Shown here one piece after another: positions 1 through 8,983 of a DNA stretch of 64,000 nucleotides. The DNA is taken from NCBI RefSeq assembly GCF_000422265.1, contig NZ_AULL01000013.1:248001-312000 (forward strand), given 5' to 3'. The position numbers and the translations under genes are program-made. How positions within the stretch are numbered: the stretch's first letter is position 1; every line of letters starts with the position of its first letter. This DNA is from Kaistella palustris DSM 21579. GTDB taxonomy: Bacteria; Bacteroidota; Bacteroidia; Flavobacteriales; Weeksellaceae. The notes under the pieces were generated by a model. It ran no database searches and was not told where the DNA came from. It saw only the letters and a program-made list of their open reading frames with translations.

Positions 1-2774
1 GTTAAAAATCGTTTATCGAAAACTTCGAAAGTTTTTTCAGTTTTAATAGTGTCTTTTCCTTCGATATTATAGAGTTCGAGTTTGTAATTTCCAGCGGCGA
101 GTTTTCCTAAATCAAGAGATTCTTCATTTCGCTGCACGCCATTCAGAATGACAGATTGTGTTTTCCATTCCTGCTCTTCTTTCGAGAAATAATCATGTGG
201 GAATTTCTGACTGAATTCAGATTTTGAAAACTTCGGTAAATCCTGAATCTGACTTTCAAAATTAGATCGATAAATTCTCTCTTTAGGTTGAAGTTTCGAC
301 AATTTAACGTGATAAGATTTCTTTAAATTTTGATCGTTGTAATTTTTGGTTTCAACTGTAAATTTCACATTCTCATCGGTGAAAAAATCCCGGTCGCCGA
401 GCGAGTTTAAAGCGAGGTCGCTGAGCGAGTCAGAAGCGCGGTCGCTGAGCGGAGTCGAAGCGGTAATGTAATGCGAAACAGAGGCGACTTTTACATTTTC
501 TGTAGAAGATTGCGTTTCACCATTAATATCCGTCACAGAAGCATTAATTTCATAATTATCAACCTGAATTCCATCTAAAGTTTCATCTTTTTTAAGATCA
601 AGTTTAATTACAAATTCTCCTTTATCATTGGTTTTAACTTCTCCTAAAATAGAGTTCTCATTAACATTTCCACGTGGGAACCACCAGAAATATCTCCAGC
701 GAATATTTTGTTTTTTGATTTCATAATTTACGGTTGCATTACTCAACGCGACTCCAGAAAACATCATTGCTTTTCCTTTCAGTTCAATGGTTTGTCCGTA
801 TTTATACTCATCTTTAATGGGTTCAAAAGTCACCTCAAATTTCGGACGTTTGTATTCTTCAACCTGGAAATATTTTGTCGCATCACGATCTAAATCATCA
901 GAATCAACTTCCAAAGAAAATTGTCCATTCAGTTTTCCGTTCGGCAACGTGAAACTTCCGTGGTAAGAACCGAACTCATTGGTGGTGAATTTTTGTGATG
1001 AAATTTTTTCGCCGTTAGCATCATTTAAAGTGATTTCCTGTGAAATTCCAGACGCTACAGATTCTTTATCCAAAAGCAATTTCGTATTAATCACTTTAAA
1101 ATAAACGATTTGTCCGGGACGGTAAATTCCGCGATCAATAAAAATTTGCGCTAAATTTTCTTCTCCTAATTTCTTTGGTTCATTATAATATTGATTGCCG
1201 TAAACCTGCATTAAATTATAATCATTCGTTGAAGGTTGTTGCACCAAATAATATCGGTAATACTGATTATCTTTAGAAACAGGAAATTTGAAAATCGCAT
1301 ACTCATCGGCTTTTGCTGTAAAAGAATTGGCTTTTTTATCGTTTGTAAATTCAAAAATTTTCAGATTTTCATTCGAGACCGATTTGCCATTTTCACGGTT
1401 CACCAGTTGTAACTGATCAGCGATTGGTTTACGTACATCTTTTTTGTTATAAATGATTCTGGAATTTGTGGCGATGAAATAAAAATTTTCCTGAATTGAA
1501 TTTTCGACCACATATTCTGCCAAATAAATTCCAGACGGAAGTGGTTTAATTTCTAAAGAAGTTTTGTGATTTTTATAATCTTTTAAATCTTCTAGATCGA
1601 AACTTTCTTTTCTGACTAAAGTTTTCTTAACCGCCGGAAAACGAGTTTTATCATACGAGTTCGCTACATATTTCAAAAAATTCTGCTGATCATCTTTAAC
1701 TTCATAAATATTCAAAGAAAACTTAGAAACATTTTTCGCGTCTGCAACCAAGTGAATCGGCAAATTTGCTTGCGTATGTGTTTCGTAATAAATGGATAAA
1801 TTGGGTTGAAGAATTGAATTTTCTCTATTAAGAATATTATTCAGAAATTTAGATTTCGCATATTGTTGCTTCGTGTCTTTAATTAATAAAAGCGCTTCGT
1901 TATATTTTTGATCAGCGGTTAATTGATCGATGATTTCAGCAATAATCAAAACTTTATAATCACCTTCTGTAGAAGATTTTACCAAATTTTGGAGTTGTTG
2001 AGTTTTGTCTTTACAATTTAAAAATTCACAGTCATCATTTAATTTTTGATGCTGAAAATAGAGTTTTGAATTCCCTGCATTTTTCTGAATTAATTCTGAA
2101 TATATACCTGCAATTTTCGATTGATTGACTTTCTTTTCATTTGGTGTGAAAAGTTGCGAATTATTATAGAACTTAATTTCATTCATCGCCTTCCAGTCAA
2201 ACAAAGTCGGGAAATAATCCAGATCTTCAGTTCCTTCGAAAATCTCTTTGTATTTCGACATCGAAATCTTTTGCAACTCTGCATTTCTTGAGTCTAAATC
2301 AGTAAAATGTTTCTTTAAATAATTTTTAAAGTCCAGCTTTGACCACGTTTCAATTTGCGTAAAATCCTGATTGTTCAAATTCGTTCTCTGATTAATCCGC
2401 CACTGGTTTTCATTGTAATAATCATTGAAAAACTCACCTTTCAAAACCTGAAATAGTAATTTTTCATCGCCCTTTAATTGGGAGTCTAAGCCATTAAGCT
2501 TGGTAAAAAATTCAGTGGAAGCATCATTTTCAGTATCATCAGAAGTTTGATTAATGATGCTGAATTCCGCTTTCAACGAACGGATAAGCTGCACGGCATT
2601 GTCTTCTTTCATAGCCTGATTCTGGATTTCTAAAATTATAGGGAGGTTAGATTTGAATTTGCCATTTTTATAATTTTCGGCTACTTTTTTCCATTGGCTA
2701 TCGTAATTTTTCTGGGCAAAAAAATGACCGAAGCTGAAGAGTAAAAGAAAGAGTGCAAAAATTTTATTTTTCAT
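1..2774 (-). CDS. Alpha-2-macroglobulin family protein (N-terminal part, cut by window edge)
   Basis: The reading frame starts at the ATG at 2774 and stays open to the window edge, giving at least 924 residues. It begins with a signal peptide (hydrophobic residues 4-19 ending in FFAQ), so the product is exported. Around residue 546 is the family hallmark DRGIYRPGQ, followed later by VEEYKRPKFEV, both typical of the macroglobulin-like (MG) domains of Bacteroidota members. Such proteins are thought to act as periplasmic or surface protease traps. The thioester or C-terminal part lies outside the window, so trapping by a thioester cannot be judged. Residues encoded by 391-462 are a three-unit in-frame repeat that looks like an inserted repetitive element. 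Third codon positions are visibly A/T-rich compared with the genes after 3 kb. Confidence 0.88.
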   Translation of the reverse strand, partial: MKNKIFALFLLLFSFGHFFAQKNYDSQWKKVAENYKNGKFKSNLPIILEIQNQAMKEDNAVQLIRSLKAEFSIINQTSDDTENDASTEFFTKLNGLDSQLKGDEKLLFQVLKGEFFNDYYNENQWRINQRTNLNNQDFTQIETWSKLDFKNYLKKHFTDLDSRNAELQKISMSKYKEIFEGTEDLDYFPTLFDWKAMNEIKFYNNSQLFTPNEKKVNQSKIAGIYSELIQKNAGNSKLYFQHQKLNDDCEFLNCKDKTQQLQNLVKSSTEGDYKVLIIAEIIDQLTADQKYNEALLLIKDTKQQYAKSKFLNNILNRENSILQPNLSIYYETHTQANLPIHLVADAKNVSKFSLNIYEVKDDQQNFLKYVANSYDKTRFPAVKKTLVRKESFDLEDLKDYKNHKTSLEIKPLPSGIYLAEYVVENSIQENFYFIATNSRIIYNKKDVRKPIADQLQLVNRENGKSVSNENLKIFEFTNDKKANSFTAKADEYAIFKFPVSKDNQYYRYYLVQQPSTNDYNLMQVYGNQYYNEPKKLGEENLAQIFIDRGIYRPGQIVYFKVINTKLLLDKESVASGISQEITLNDANGEKISSQKFTTNEFGSYHGSFTLPNGKLNGQFSLEVDSDDLDRDATKYFQVEEYKRPKFEVTFEPIKDEYKYGQTIELKGKAMMFSGVALSNATVNYEIKKQNIRWRYFWWFPRGNVNENSILGEVKTNDKGEFVIKLDLKKDETLDGIQVDNYEINASVTDINGETQSSTENVKVASVSHYITASTPLSDRASDSLSDLALNSLGDRDFFTDENVKFTVETKNYNDQNLKKSYHVKLSKLQPKERIYRSNFESQIQDLPKFSKSEFSQKFPHDYFSKEEQEWKTQSVILNGVQRNEESLDLGKLAAGNYKLELYNIEGKDTIKTEKTFEVFDKRFL
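391..462. repeat. Three tandem 24-bp units inside the macroglobulin gene
   Basis: Three adjacent units (391-414, 415-438, 439-462) share the pattern GGTCGCYGAGCG followed by a variable part and AAGCG. Each is 24 bp, so the array adds 24 residues without breaking the frame. The last unit contains CTGAGCGGAGTCGAAG, a sequence I recognise from dispersed repeats in Bacteroidota genomes. Confidence 0.85.
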
Positions 2775-2792
2775 AGATTTGTTTACTTATTT

Positions 2793-2827
2793 AAAACCTC
2801 AAAGGTTTTGAAAACCCTGAGGTTTTG
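2793..2827. repeat. Imperfect palindrome between divergent genes
   Basis: AAAACCTCA (2793-2801) and TGAGGTTTT (2818-2826) are inverted copies. The inner AGGTTTT and GAAAACC also pair, so almost the whole element can fold with one bulged base. It lies between the divergent starts of the macroglobulin and the UbiA-like gene. It resembles a short palindrome common between flavobacterial genes (from memory). Confidence 0.7.
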
Positions 2828-2831
2828 CGAT

Positions 2832-3593
2832 ATGAACAGCCTAAATTTACTAAAAAAATACCTTATCGACAGTCAAATATTTGTCTCCCTGATGGGGACT
2901 TTTTTTGCTGTCTTTTTTATGTTTGAGCAGAACATTATCAAAACACCGACCATTGCTCTGATCTTCATCACGTATTTCAGCGGTTACCTTTACACCAAAT
3001 ATCAGAATACAGGAAAACTATTTTATAAAATCCTTGTTTTCAACATCGTTTCCGGAATTATTTCCGCGGCGCTCATTCTGTACAACCATAATGAAAACCG
3101 ACTGCTAAAATGGGCGGTCATCGTAGTTCTGGGACTTTTGTACGACAGCACATTCCTTAAATTCTTCGTGCGCAGAATTCCGCTTTTCAAGATATTTTAT
3201 GTGGGATTAACCTGGGCCTTAATTAATTCCTGGCTGATCCTGCCGGAGTTTAACCCCGAGATTTTCTGGATTTCCTGGCTGTTCATCACGGCACTTGTTC
3301 TGCCCTTTGATATCCGCGATATGAATTCGGATACGGTCGTGACTTTTCCGCAGTTGATCGGCGTTCAGCGCACCAAATATCTGGCTTACGCACTTGTGTT
3401 TGTGAGTTTAATGATTTCTGTATTGTTTCTTAAAGCCGATTTTGCCTTTGCGTTTTATATCACCGCAGTTTTCACCTTTATTCTTATTTATTTTTCCGAA
3501 AATTCGAACAGGGAGTCTTATTTTTCTTTTTGGGTAGAAGGCTGCAGCGGATTGCCTTTTTTGCTGATTATGCTGCGCTGGCTCATTAATTGA
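2832..3593 (+). CDS. UbiA-like multi-spanning membrane protein
   Basis: A 253-residue protein that is almost entirely hydrophobic, with about seven or eight predicted membrane helices. Near residue 160 is DIRDMNSD, which resembles the second aspartate-rich motif of UbiA-type prenyltransferases, followed by a V-T-F-P-x-L-I-G segment like the usual G-x-x-T-L-P. The first aspartate-rich motif of the family is not obvious, so an active prenyltransferase is an inference. The frame also opens at a TTG at 2808, but that codon lies inside the palindrome 2793-2827; ATG at 2832 is the better start. The barrel-protein gene follows 27 bp after the stop and is probably co-transcribed. Confidence 0.6.
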   Translation: MNSLNLLKKYLIDSQIFVSLMGTFFAVFFMFEQNIIKTPTIALIFITYFSGYLYTKYQNTGKLFYKILVFNIVSGIISAALILYNHNENRLLKWAVIVVLGLLYDSTFLKFFVRRIPLFKIFYVGLTWALINSWLILPEFNPEIFWISWLFITALVLPFDIRDMNSDTVVTFPQLIGVQRTKYLAYALVFVSLMISVLFLKADFAFAFYITAVFTFILIYFSENSNRESYFSFWVEGCSGLPFLLIMLRWLIN

Positions 3594-3620
3594 TACTCAG
3601 GTTTTTCAAATCACTACACC

Positions 3621-5423
3621 TTGCACGCAAAAAAATTATTTTTCGTTTCCGTATTTTGTTTTTTTATTTCCATTGTTTCTGCGCAGGAAAAAAAAGATTC
3701 AATTTATTATAAAATCGAAGAATTCTCGGACAAAAGGAAATCAACAAAATTCATCCACCGACTCATATTCCGGCGCGAAGCGGATTCCGTTTCGGTAAAG
3801 TCGCGCACCGAAAAACAGGCAGCAGACACTTACAGGGGAAAAATAATCCGCAATATCAGGATCGAAACCACAGATCCTTTTGGCTACCAGATTGCGGACC
3901 GAAAAAAGGACCAGAAATGGTACGACCGCCTTGCAGACCGTATCCACATCGACAGCAAAAAATCAACGATCCACAATTATCTGCTTTTTAAAAAGGGCGA
4001 AACCTATAATGCACAGAAACTGTACGAATCCGAGCGTGTACTGCGAAACACCAACTTTGTAAACCGCGTGAAAATCAGCGTAGCGGACAGCACTTCCTCT
4101 AAAGATTCTATTGATATTTTGGTTCAGGTTCTTGATTCCTGGAGTTTAAAACCGCGGCTGCGCTTTTCGGGCAAAAAATTTGGTGTGGGCGCCAAGGAAG
4201 AAAATCTGCTTGGTTTAGGTCACGAAGTGAACTTCCTTTATACTGATGATTTTAAGGACAAACAGAATAATATTCTTGCCGGCTACAAAGCGACCAATCT
4301 TTTTGGTTCGTTCATCGACGCGGAAATTTCCGGTGAGAAAGACTTTTATGACAACGAAAGACTTACTTTCAGTGCAACGCGTGATTTCTTTTCGCCGCTC
4401 ACAAGGTGGGCAGGTGGTTTCACTTTCGAGTATTTTATGCGGCGCGTGCTGATGCCATTAGAAAATACATCTGACTACCCGGAAGTCCAGATCAAAGTCT
4501 ACAATCAGGATCTGTGGGGCGGTTACCAGTTTCCGGTTTTTATAGGCCAGAATGCTGAGATCTCACGGAATATTGCGGTTTTGGGACGGTTTCAGAACTA
4601 CCAATACAAGGACAGTCCACTTGCAGATGAAAACGGCTATTTTTCCTCCAACACCAGCTTTTTAGCCTCGGCGAAGTTCATCGAAAGAAAATACTCGGTG
4701 CAGAAAGACATTTTTCAGTATAACTTACCCGAAGATATTCCTTACGGCAAATCATTGGGCTTTACAGGTGGTTTTTTGAACAGAGGTACCAGAGCAGTTC
4801 CGTATGCCGGGATTTCGGCCTCGCTCGGAACGTTCATTAACTGGGGCTATTTTACGGCAAAGGCAGAATACGGACGGTTCTTTAATGAAAACAAAGCCAA
4901 CAGCGACTCCTTCCGTTTTGACGGCACATATTTTACAAATCTTCAGAATCTGAGCTTCGGGAAGGTGCGCCATTTTATTTCTCCGACCTTTGCCTGGGGA
5001 AGCCAGCTGTACAATACCAGCTACAGAGACCGGATTAACTTTGTAAATGACAGCGAATTTCCGCCATACAGTGAGGATTATATCGGCACCAAAAAACTGA
5101 TCCTGCGGTATCAGCTTCAACTTTATATTGATAAAACGTGGAAAAATTTCCATTTCAGTCCGTACAGCATTGTGGCGCTGGGGTGGATGTCGCAAAACAG
5201 CGAAAAACTTTTCAGCACAAAAACTGAATCTAAATTCGGCATCGGCGTTTTGATTGATAATCCATATCTTGTCTTCAACAGAATTCAACTTTCGTTTGTG
5301 TTTTATCCCAAAGTTCCCTTCGATAATAAATCTGTATTTGAATTTAATGATTACCGCAATAACATGCTGCCGCTGAATAATTTTGAAACCAGCAGACCGC
5401 ATTTCGTAAACTTCCCAAATTAA
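3621..5423 (+). CDS. Omp85-like outer-membrane beta-barrel protein with POTRA-like segment
   Basis: A 600-residue protein with a clear signal peptide (hydrophobic core ending SIVSAQ, about residue 21). Residues about 70-175 contain a POTRA-like part (RNIRIETTDPFG, then RVLRNTNFVNRVKI and DILVQVLDSWSL). The rest alternates polar and aromatic residues as in a beta-barrel, with GVGAKEENLLGLGHEVNFLY resembling the first strands of BamA/TamA-type barrels. A role in inserting or exporting outer-membrane material is inferred. The start is TTG at 3621, since no in-frame ATG lies near the signal peptide. It sits close behind the UbiA-like gene on the same strand. Confidence 0.7.
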   Translation: MHAKKLFFVSVFCFFISIVSAQEKKDSIYYKIEEFSDKRKSTKFIHRLIFRREADSVSVKSRTEKQAADTYRGKIIRNIRIETTDPFGYQIADRKKDQKWYDRLADRIHIDSKKSTIHNYLLFKKGETYNAQKLYESERVLRNTNFVNRVKISVADSTSSKDSIDILVQVLDSWSLKPRLRFSGKKFGVGAKEENLLGLGHEVNFLYTDDFKDKQNNILAGYKATNLFGSFIDAEISGEKDFYDNERLTFSATRDFFSPLTRWAGGFTFEYFMRRVLMPLENTSDYPEVQIKVYNQDLWGGYQFPVFIGQNAEISRNIAVLGRFQNYQYKDSPLADENGYFSSNTSFLASAKFIERKYSVQKDIFQYNLPEDIPYGKSLGFTGGFLNRGTRAVPYAGISASLGTFINWGYFTAKAEYGRFFNENKANSDSFRFDGTYFTNLQNLSFGKVRHFISPTFAWGSQLYNTSYRDRINFVNDSEFPPYSEDYIGTKKLILRYQLQLYIDKTWKNFHFSPYSIVALGWMSQNSEKLFSTKTESKFGIGVLIDNPYLVFNRIQLSFVFYPKVPFDNKSVFEFNDYRNNMLPLNNFETSRPHFVNFPN

Positions 5424-5483
5424 TTTTTTAGTCTGCTTTTAAAAATCTTCTGCACGGAAATTTTTATCTTTACTGCCGAAGAA

Positions 5484-5561
5484 ATGCACACACCGAAAAG
5501 AACATTTCCAATTGGGACTATCGAAAATCCTGAGAAACTTCAAAAAATTTTAGGATTATGA
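5484..5561 (+). CDS. 25-codon ORF overlapping the recF start (candidate leader peptide)
   Basis: An ATG at 5484 opens 25 codons ending in a TGA that overlaps the recF start codon as ATGA (5558-5561), the usual geometry of translational coupling. The predicted peptide is basic at its N-terminus and I recognise no homologue. A TATCTTTA sequence at 5465-5472 matches the TAnnTTTG promoter box at seven of eight positions, so transcription would reach this ORF before recF. It is very short and could be a chance ORF. Confidence 0.4.
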   Translation: MHTPKRTFPIGTIENPEKLQKILGL

Positions 5562-6661
5562 TCATCCAAAACCTTTCGCTGATTAATTTTAAAAATCACG
5601 ATGAGAGAAATTTCGAACTATCACCACAGATCAACTGCTTTGTGGGAAACAATGGCACAGGGAAAACCAATATCCTGGATGCGCTTCATTATATGTCGGT
5701 GGCAAAAAGTTTTCTGGGCAACACAGATGTAAACAATATAAAATTTGACCGCGAGTTTTTCACGCTCGAAAGCCATATTTATAATGGTGAAAAAGTGGAG
5801 ATTTTGAAAATCCAACAGCCAAAGGATGCCAAGAAGATCATTAAGAAAAACGATAAAACTTATGACAGAATCGCAGATCACATTGGTTTTTTGCCCAGCG
5901 TAATTATATCACCGTACGACTCAAATTTAATTTCCGACTCTGGTGAAAGCCGACGGAGGTTCCTGGATTCCATGATTTCGCAAACCGATTCCGACTACCT
6001 TTTTAATTTAATCCAGTATCAGAAAACAGTGCAGCAAAGAAATGCACTGTTGAAATCATTTGCCAAAAACCGCTATTTCGATGCCGAAAATCTTGCGATT
6101 TACGATGAACCATTAGTAAAATTCGGGAGCAGAATCTTTTTGAAAAGAAAGGAATTTACTGATTCTATTCTGCCGCTGATCCAGAATTACTACGAAACCA
6201 TTTCCAACGGCAATGAAAAAGTCACCGTAAATTACCAATCCGATTTACAGCCCGCATCGCAGGAAAGTACGCCGGATGAAACGTTCCGGGAACTGCTGCG
6301 CGGGAATTTGGATAAAGACCGTGCAGTAACTTATACGTCCAAAGGTATTCATAAAGACGATCTGCTTTTTGAGATGAATGGTTATTCACTGAAGAAAATG
6401 GGAAGTCAGGGCCAGCAAAAATCATTTTTGATAGCGCTTAAGCTCTCGCAGATGAACAGGATTAAAGAACTGACGGGGAAAACGCCAATCCTTCTGCTCG
6501 ATGATATTTTTGATAAGCTTGATGATTCCCGTGTTTCCCAACTGATCGAACTTGTAAATAATGAGCATTTCGGCCAGATATTCATTACAGATACCAACCG
6601 CGAACGCACAGAAAATGTGGTGAAAAGAATAAATGAAGAAAGTAAAATCTTCGACTTATGA
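5558..6661 (+). CDS. recF: DNA replication and repair protein RecF
   Basis: A 367-residue ATPase of the SMC/ABC type, which binds gapped DNA and helps load RecA in recombinational repair. The Walker A motif GNNGTGKT is at residues 30-37, and the Walker B region LLLDDIFDKLDD is near the C-terminus, preceded by a signature-like SQGQQKS. Length matches the family. The stop overlaps the next start as ATGA (6658-6661), coupling it to the DUF721 gene, a common arrangement in Bacteroidota. Confidence 0.95.
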   Translation: MIIQNLSLINFKNHDERNFELSPQINCFVGNNGTGKTNILDALHYMSVAKSFLGNTDVNNIKFDREFFTLESHIYNGEKVEILKIQQPKDAKKIIKKNDKTYDRIADHIGFLPSVIISPYDSNLISDSGESRRRFLDSMISQTDSDYLFNLIQYQKTVQQRNALLKSFAKNRYFDAENLAIYDEPLVKFGSRIFLKRKEFTDSILPLIQNYYETISNGNEKVTVNYQSDLQPASQESTPDETFRELLRGNLDKDRAVTYTSKGIHKDDLLFEMNGYSLKKMGSQGQQKSFLIALKLSQMNRIKELTGKTPILLLDDIFDKLDDSRVSQLIELVNNEHFGQIFITDTNRERTENVVKRINEESKIFDL

Positions 6662-6951
6662 AAAGGAAAAAACGCGAATATAAGTCCTCGGAACTTGTAA
6701 GGTCATTTGCAAGAATTCATGGTTTTGAAGATAAACTTCTGGCATTTGAAGTTAAAGATTTTCTGCGGGAATATTTAAAGGAAACCCTCTACCAGGAAAT
6801 TGAAGCCGTAAATCTAAACGGTAAAATTCTCATTATAAAGATAAAATCTCCGCTGCTGAAAAACGATTTCCGCCTACGGAAAACATTTCTGCTCGATAAG
6901 TTCAACAACCAGTTTCCCGAGGCGGAATTCAGCGATCTTCAGATTTGGTAG
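6658..6951 (+). CDS. DUF721 (DciA-like) protein
   Basis: A 97-residue basic protein. The pattern of a short basic head, an FLREYLKETLYQEI helix and the ending LLKNDFRLRKTFLLDKFN fits the DUF721 family that commonly follows recF. DUF721 includes DciA, which in many bacteria helps load the replicative helicase; whether this short member does so is not known. It starts inside the recF stop codon. Its last 23 bases overlap the convergent gene ending at 6929. Confidence 0.8.
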   Translation: MKRKKREYKSSELVRSFARIHGFEDKLLAFEVKDFLREYLKETLYQEIEAVNLNGKILIIKIKSPLLKNDFRLRKTFLLDKFNNQFPEAEFSDLQIW

Positions 6952-8965
6952 GTACCGTATTGTCCACCATTTCTTTGGTTCGGATATCCAGCGTTTTTGA
7001 CTGAATGGGCAGAAAAAACCGCAAAGGATTCTTAAGGAAATACCGGATTATTTCGCGGTAAATTTCTCGGACCTCGCCGAAATTCACTTTCCTGGACCGG
7101 AAAGCCAAAAACATAGACAACCCAAAACTTACGGCAAAATTGAAAAATCCAATGATAAAAACCGTGATGATGGAAATCCAGAAAGTGTAGGAATCAATCA
7201 TAAAGCCGGAACCGTAAAATCCGAGTGCGACATTTCCCGCTGCAAATGTAATGTGCCGGATATCCAGGTCAAGTCCAAAGAAAAGTCCGATCGGACCGGT
7301 AACGCCCAGAAAAACACCAAACCAGAAATTCGACATGATTCCCGCCCAGTTCCTGGCGTAAAACTCCGAAAGTCTTTTTGAGGAGTGCTCACCGATGAAC
7401 TGGTTTAAAAACGGATTTTTGGCGATACGTTTCGGAATGCTGTAAAACACCGAACTGTTTGCCACGTTACCCGAAATAATTCCCGAAATGAAAAGGAAAA
7501 AACCTGCAATACAGGCGTGGAGAATCGCTTTGGAGCGGAAAGGATCGTGATCCTGCAAAAGTTTGGCTGCTTTCTCCGCTGCGAAATTCTGCTGAAAAAG
7601 CACATCCAATCCATAAATTAAAGCAAGCGCCACGGGAAAAGCCAGAAACACATTACCCATAAAAGCAATGAACTGCGTGCGGAAAACCTTGGATACCAAA
7701 TGCGCAAAGTCGACATAGTTTTTTTTGGTATTCTCACCTTCCGAAAGAACTTTGGCCATGGTAGCTGCAGTCATGGCAGGCTGTTTTGTGGCCAGGGTGA
7801 AATTCATCAGATAAATCATAATGAAACCCATCGCGTAATTGAAAGCATAATACGCCGCATGCGAAAAATCACTACCGGGAAGTGAACCATAAAATAATTT
7901 CAAAACAACCAGGCAACCGACAATTATTCCACCGCCACTGGCTTTCATAAACATTTTAAAATAATCCTTTCCGGTAGAAGTGATGTAGTGTGTGCCGGTT
8001 TCTGCCGTATGGTTGGTGATAAGGTGCGACATCAGCCTTGTACTGTCGGAAATAAGATCAGCAAGATTATTCTTGTGTGATTTATATTCTAGAATATTGA
8101 AAAATAACTGCTGCGACTTTAGAACAACCTCATCTTTACTGTCCGTAACCATCACCGCAAGAATGTCGCGCATACGGTCCAGCTGCTGCCGGATCTTCAG
8201 GAGCGACTGGTTGATCTTACCCGAAATCCCGTATTTTGCTGAGTTTTTAAATGCCAGATTCACAAAGTCCTGTCCCTGTTCCAGGTAAACTTTGATCTGT
8301 TTATAATGTTCATCTTTGGAGGTTAAGGTGATAGCCGGGTTTTTGTTAAAATTTTCATTCAGCAGATCCAGTTCATTTTGCAGGGCTAAAAACGGATTGT
8401 CGAAGTTTCGGTATTCCGGTGCCATGTTCACCACTTCAACTTCCATCGCGTTGCCGATTACCCGCCAGGCGAGGATATTCATCGAGAAAATAAGTTCTTT
8501 TTTTACTTTAGGATGAGTGATGAAATCATCGATCCTGAGTAATCGAAAAAACTCATTAAGCTGTTTCTGCGGAATCCGCCGAAGATATTCAATATCCCTC
8601 CTCGGATGAACGGAAGCGGCATCAACCAGAAACCATACGGTATCTTCATTTTCTACCGCCGGTAAAAACTTATTCAGGACCCTTTTCTTAAATTCCGGAT
8701 AAAAAGCTTTTTCAGATAAAATATTAGCTTCGGTAAGTGATAAATTAAAAGGTTTGCCCGAAAAGAGATTTTTGATATAGTAGGAGAAATTGTCTGCAAT
8801 TTCTTCATTATTTCTCAGGTAATCCAGAATTTCGCCAAAATCTGACTCGTGTAACGTACGCATTAATTCCGCCAGCGGTTCCACTGATTTCGTTTCGTTG
8901 CGAAAACTGAAGTACTGCGCGAGCGTGGTCGTAAAACTTACTTTGATGCGGCTGTAGAATGGCAT
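6929..8965 (-). CDS. Gcr-type 'site-specific recombinase' family membrane protein
   Basis: A 678-residue protein. The first half is soluble and helical; the second half has about six to eight hydrophobic segments (for example around GGGIIVGCLVVLKLFYG and GLSMFLAF). The architecture and the segment LDIRHITFAAGNVALGFYG fit the family annotated as site-specific recombinase (COG4389, named after neisserial Gcr). No tyrosine- or serine-recombinase catalytic motif is visible, and a membrane domain is odd for a DNA recombinase, so the name should be read as a family label. A TATCTTTG box at 8974-8981 lies 8 bp before its ATG, although mtgA ends only 18 bp upstream. Confidence 0.75.
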   Translation of the reverse strand: MPFYSRIKVSFTTTLAQYFSFRNETKSVEPLAELMRTLHESDFGEILDYLRNNEEIADNFSYYIKNLFSGKPFNLSLTEANILSEKAFYPEFKKRVLNKFLPAVENEDTVWFLVDAASVHPRRDIEYLRRIPQKQLNEFFRLLRIDDFITHPKVKKELIFSMNILAWRVIGNAMEVEVVNMAPEYRNFDNPFLALQNELDLLNENFNKNPAITLTSKDEHYKQIKVYLEQGQDFVNLAFKNSAKYGISGKINQSLLKIRQQLDRMRDILAVMVTDSKDEVVLKSQQLFFNILEYKSHKNNLADLISDSTRLMSHLITNHTAETGTHYITSTGKDYFKMFMKASGGGIIVGCLVVLKLFYGSLPGSDFSHAAYYAFNYAMGFIMIYLMNFTLATKQPAMTAATMAKVLSEGENTKKNYVDFAHLVSKVFRTQFIAFMGNVFLAFPVALALIYGLDVLFQQNFAAEKAAKLLQDHDPFRSKAILHACIAGFFLFISGIISGNVANSSVFYSIPKRIAKNPFLNQFIGEHSSKRLSEFYARNWAGIMSNFWFGVFLGVTGPIGLFFGLDLDIRHITFAAGNVALGFYGSGFMIDSYTFWISIITVFIIGFFNFAVSFGLSMFLAFRSRKVNFGEVREIYREIIRYFLKNPLRFFLPIQSKTLDIRTKEMVDNTVPTKSEDR

Positions 8966-8973
8966 ATTGCAGA

Positions 8974-8981
8974 CAAAGATA
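8974..8981 (-). promoter_or_regulatory. TAnnTTTG box for the Gcr-type gene
   Basis: TATCTTTG on the minus strand, in the 18-bp gap between mtgA and the Gcr-type gene, ending 8 bp before the ATG. It suggests a separate, nearly leaderless transcript. Confidence 0.6.
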
Positions 8982-8983
8982 AA

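Noticed and set aside
6929..8965. A mobile element or integron because of the 'recombinase' family label
   Set aside because: No terminal repeats, attachment site or cargo is seen and the gene sits among housekeeping genes.
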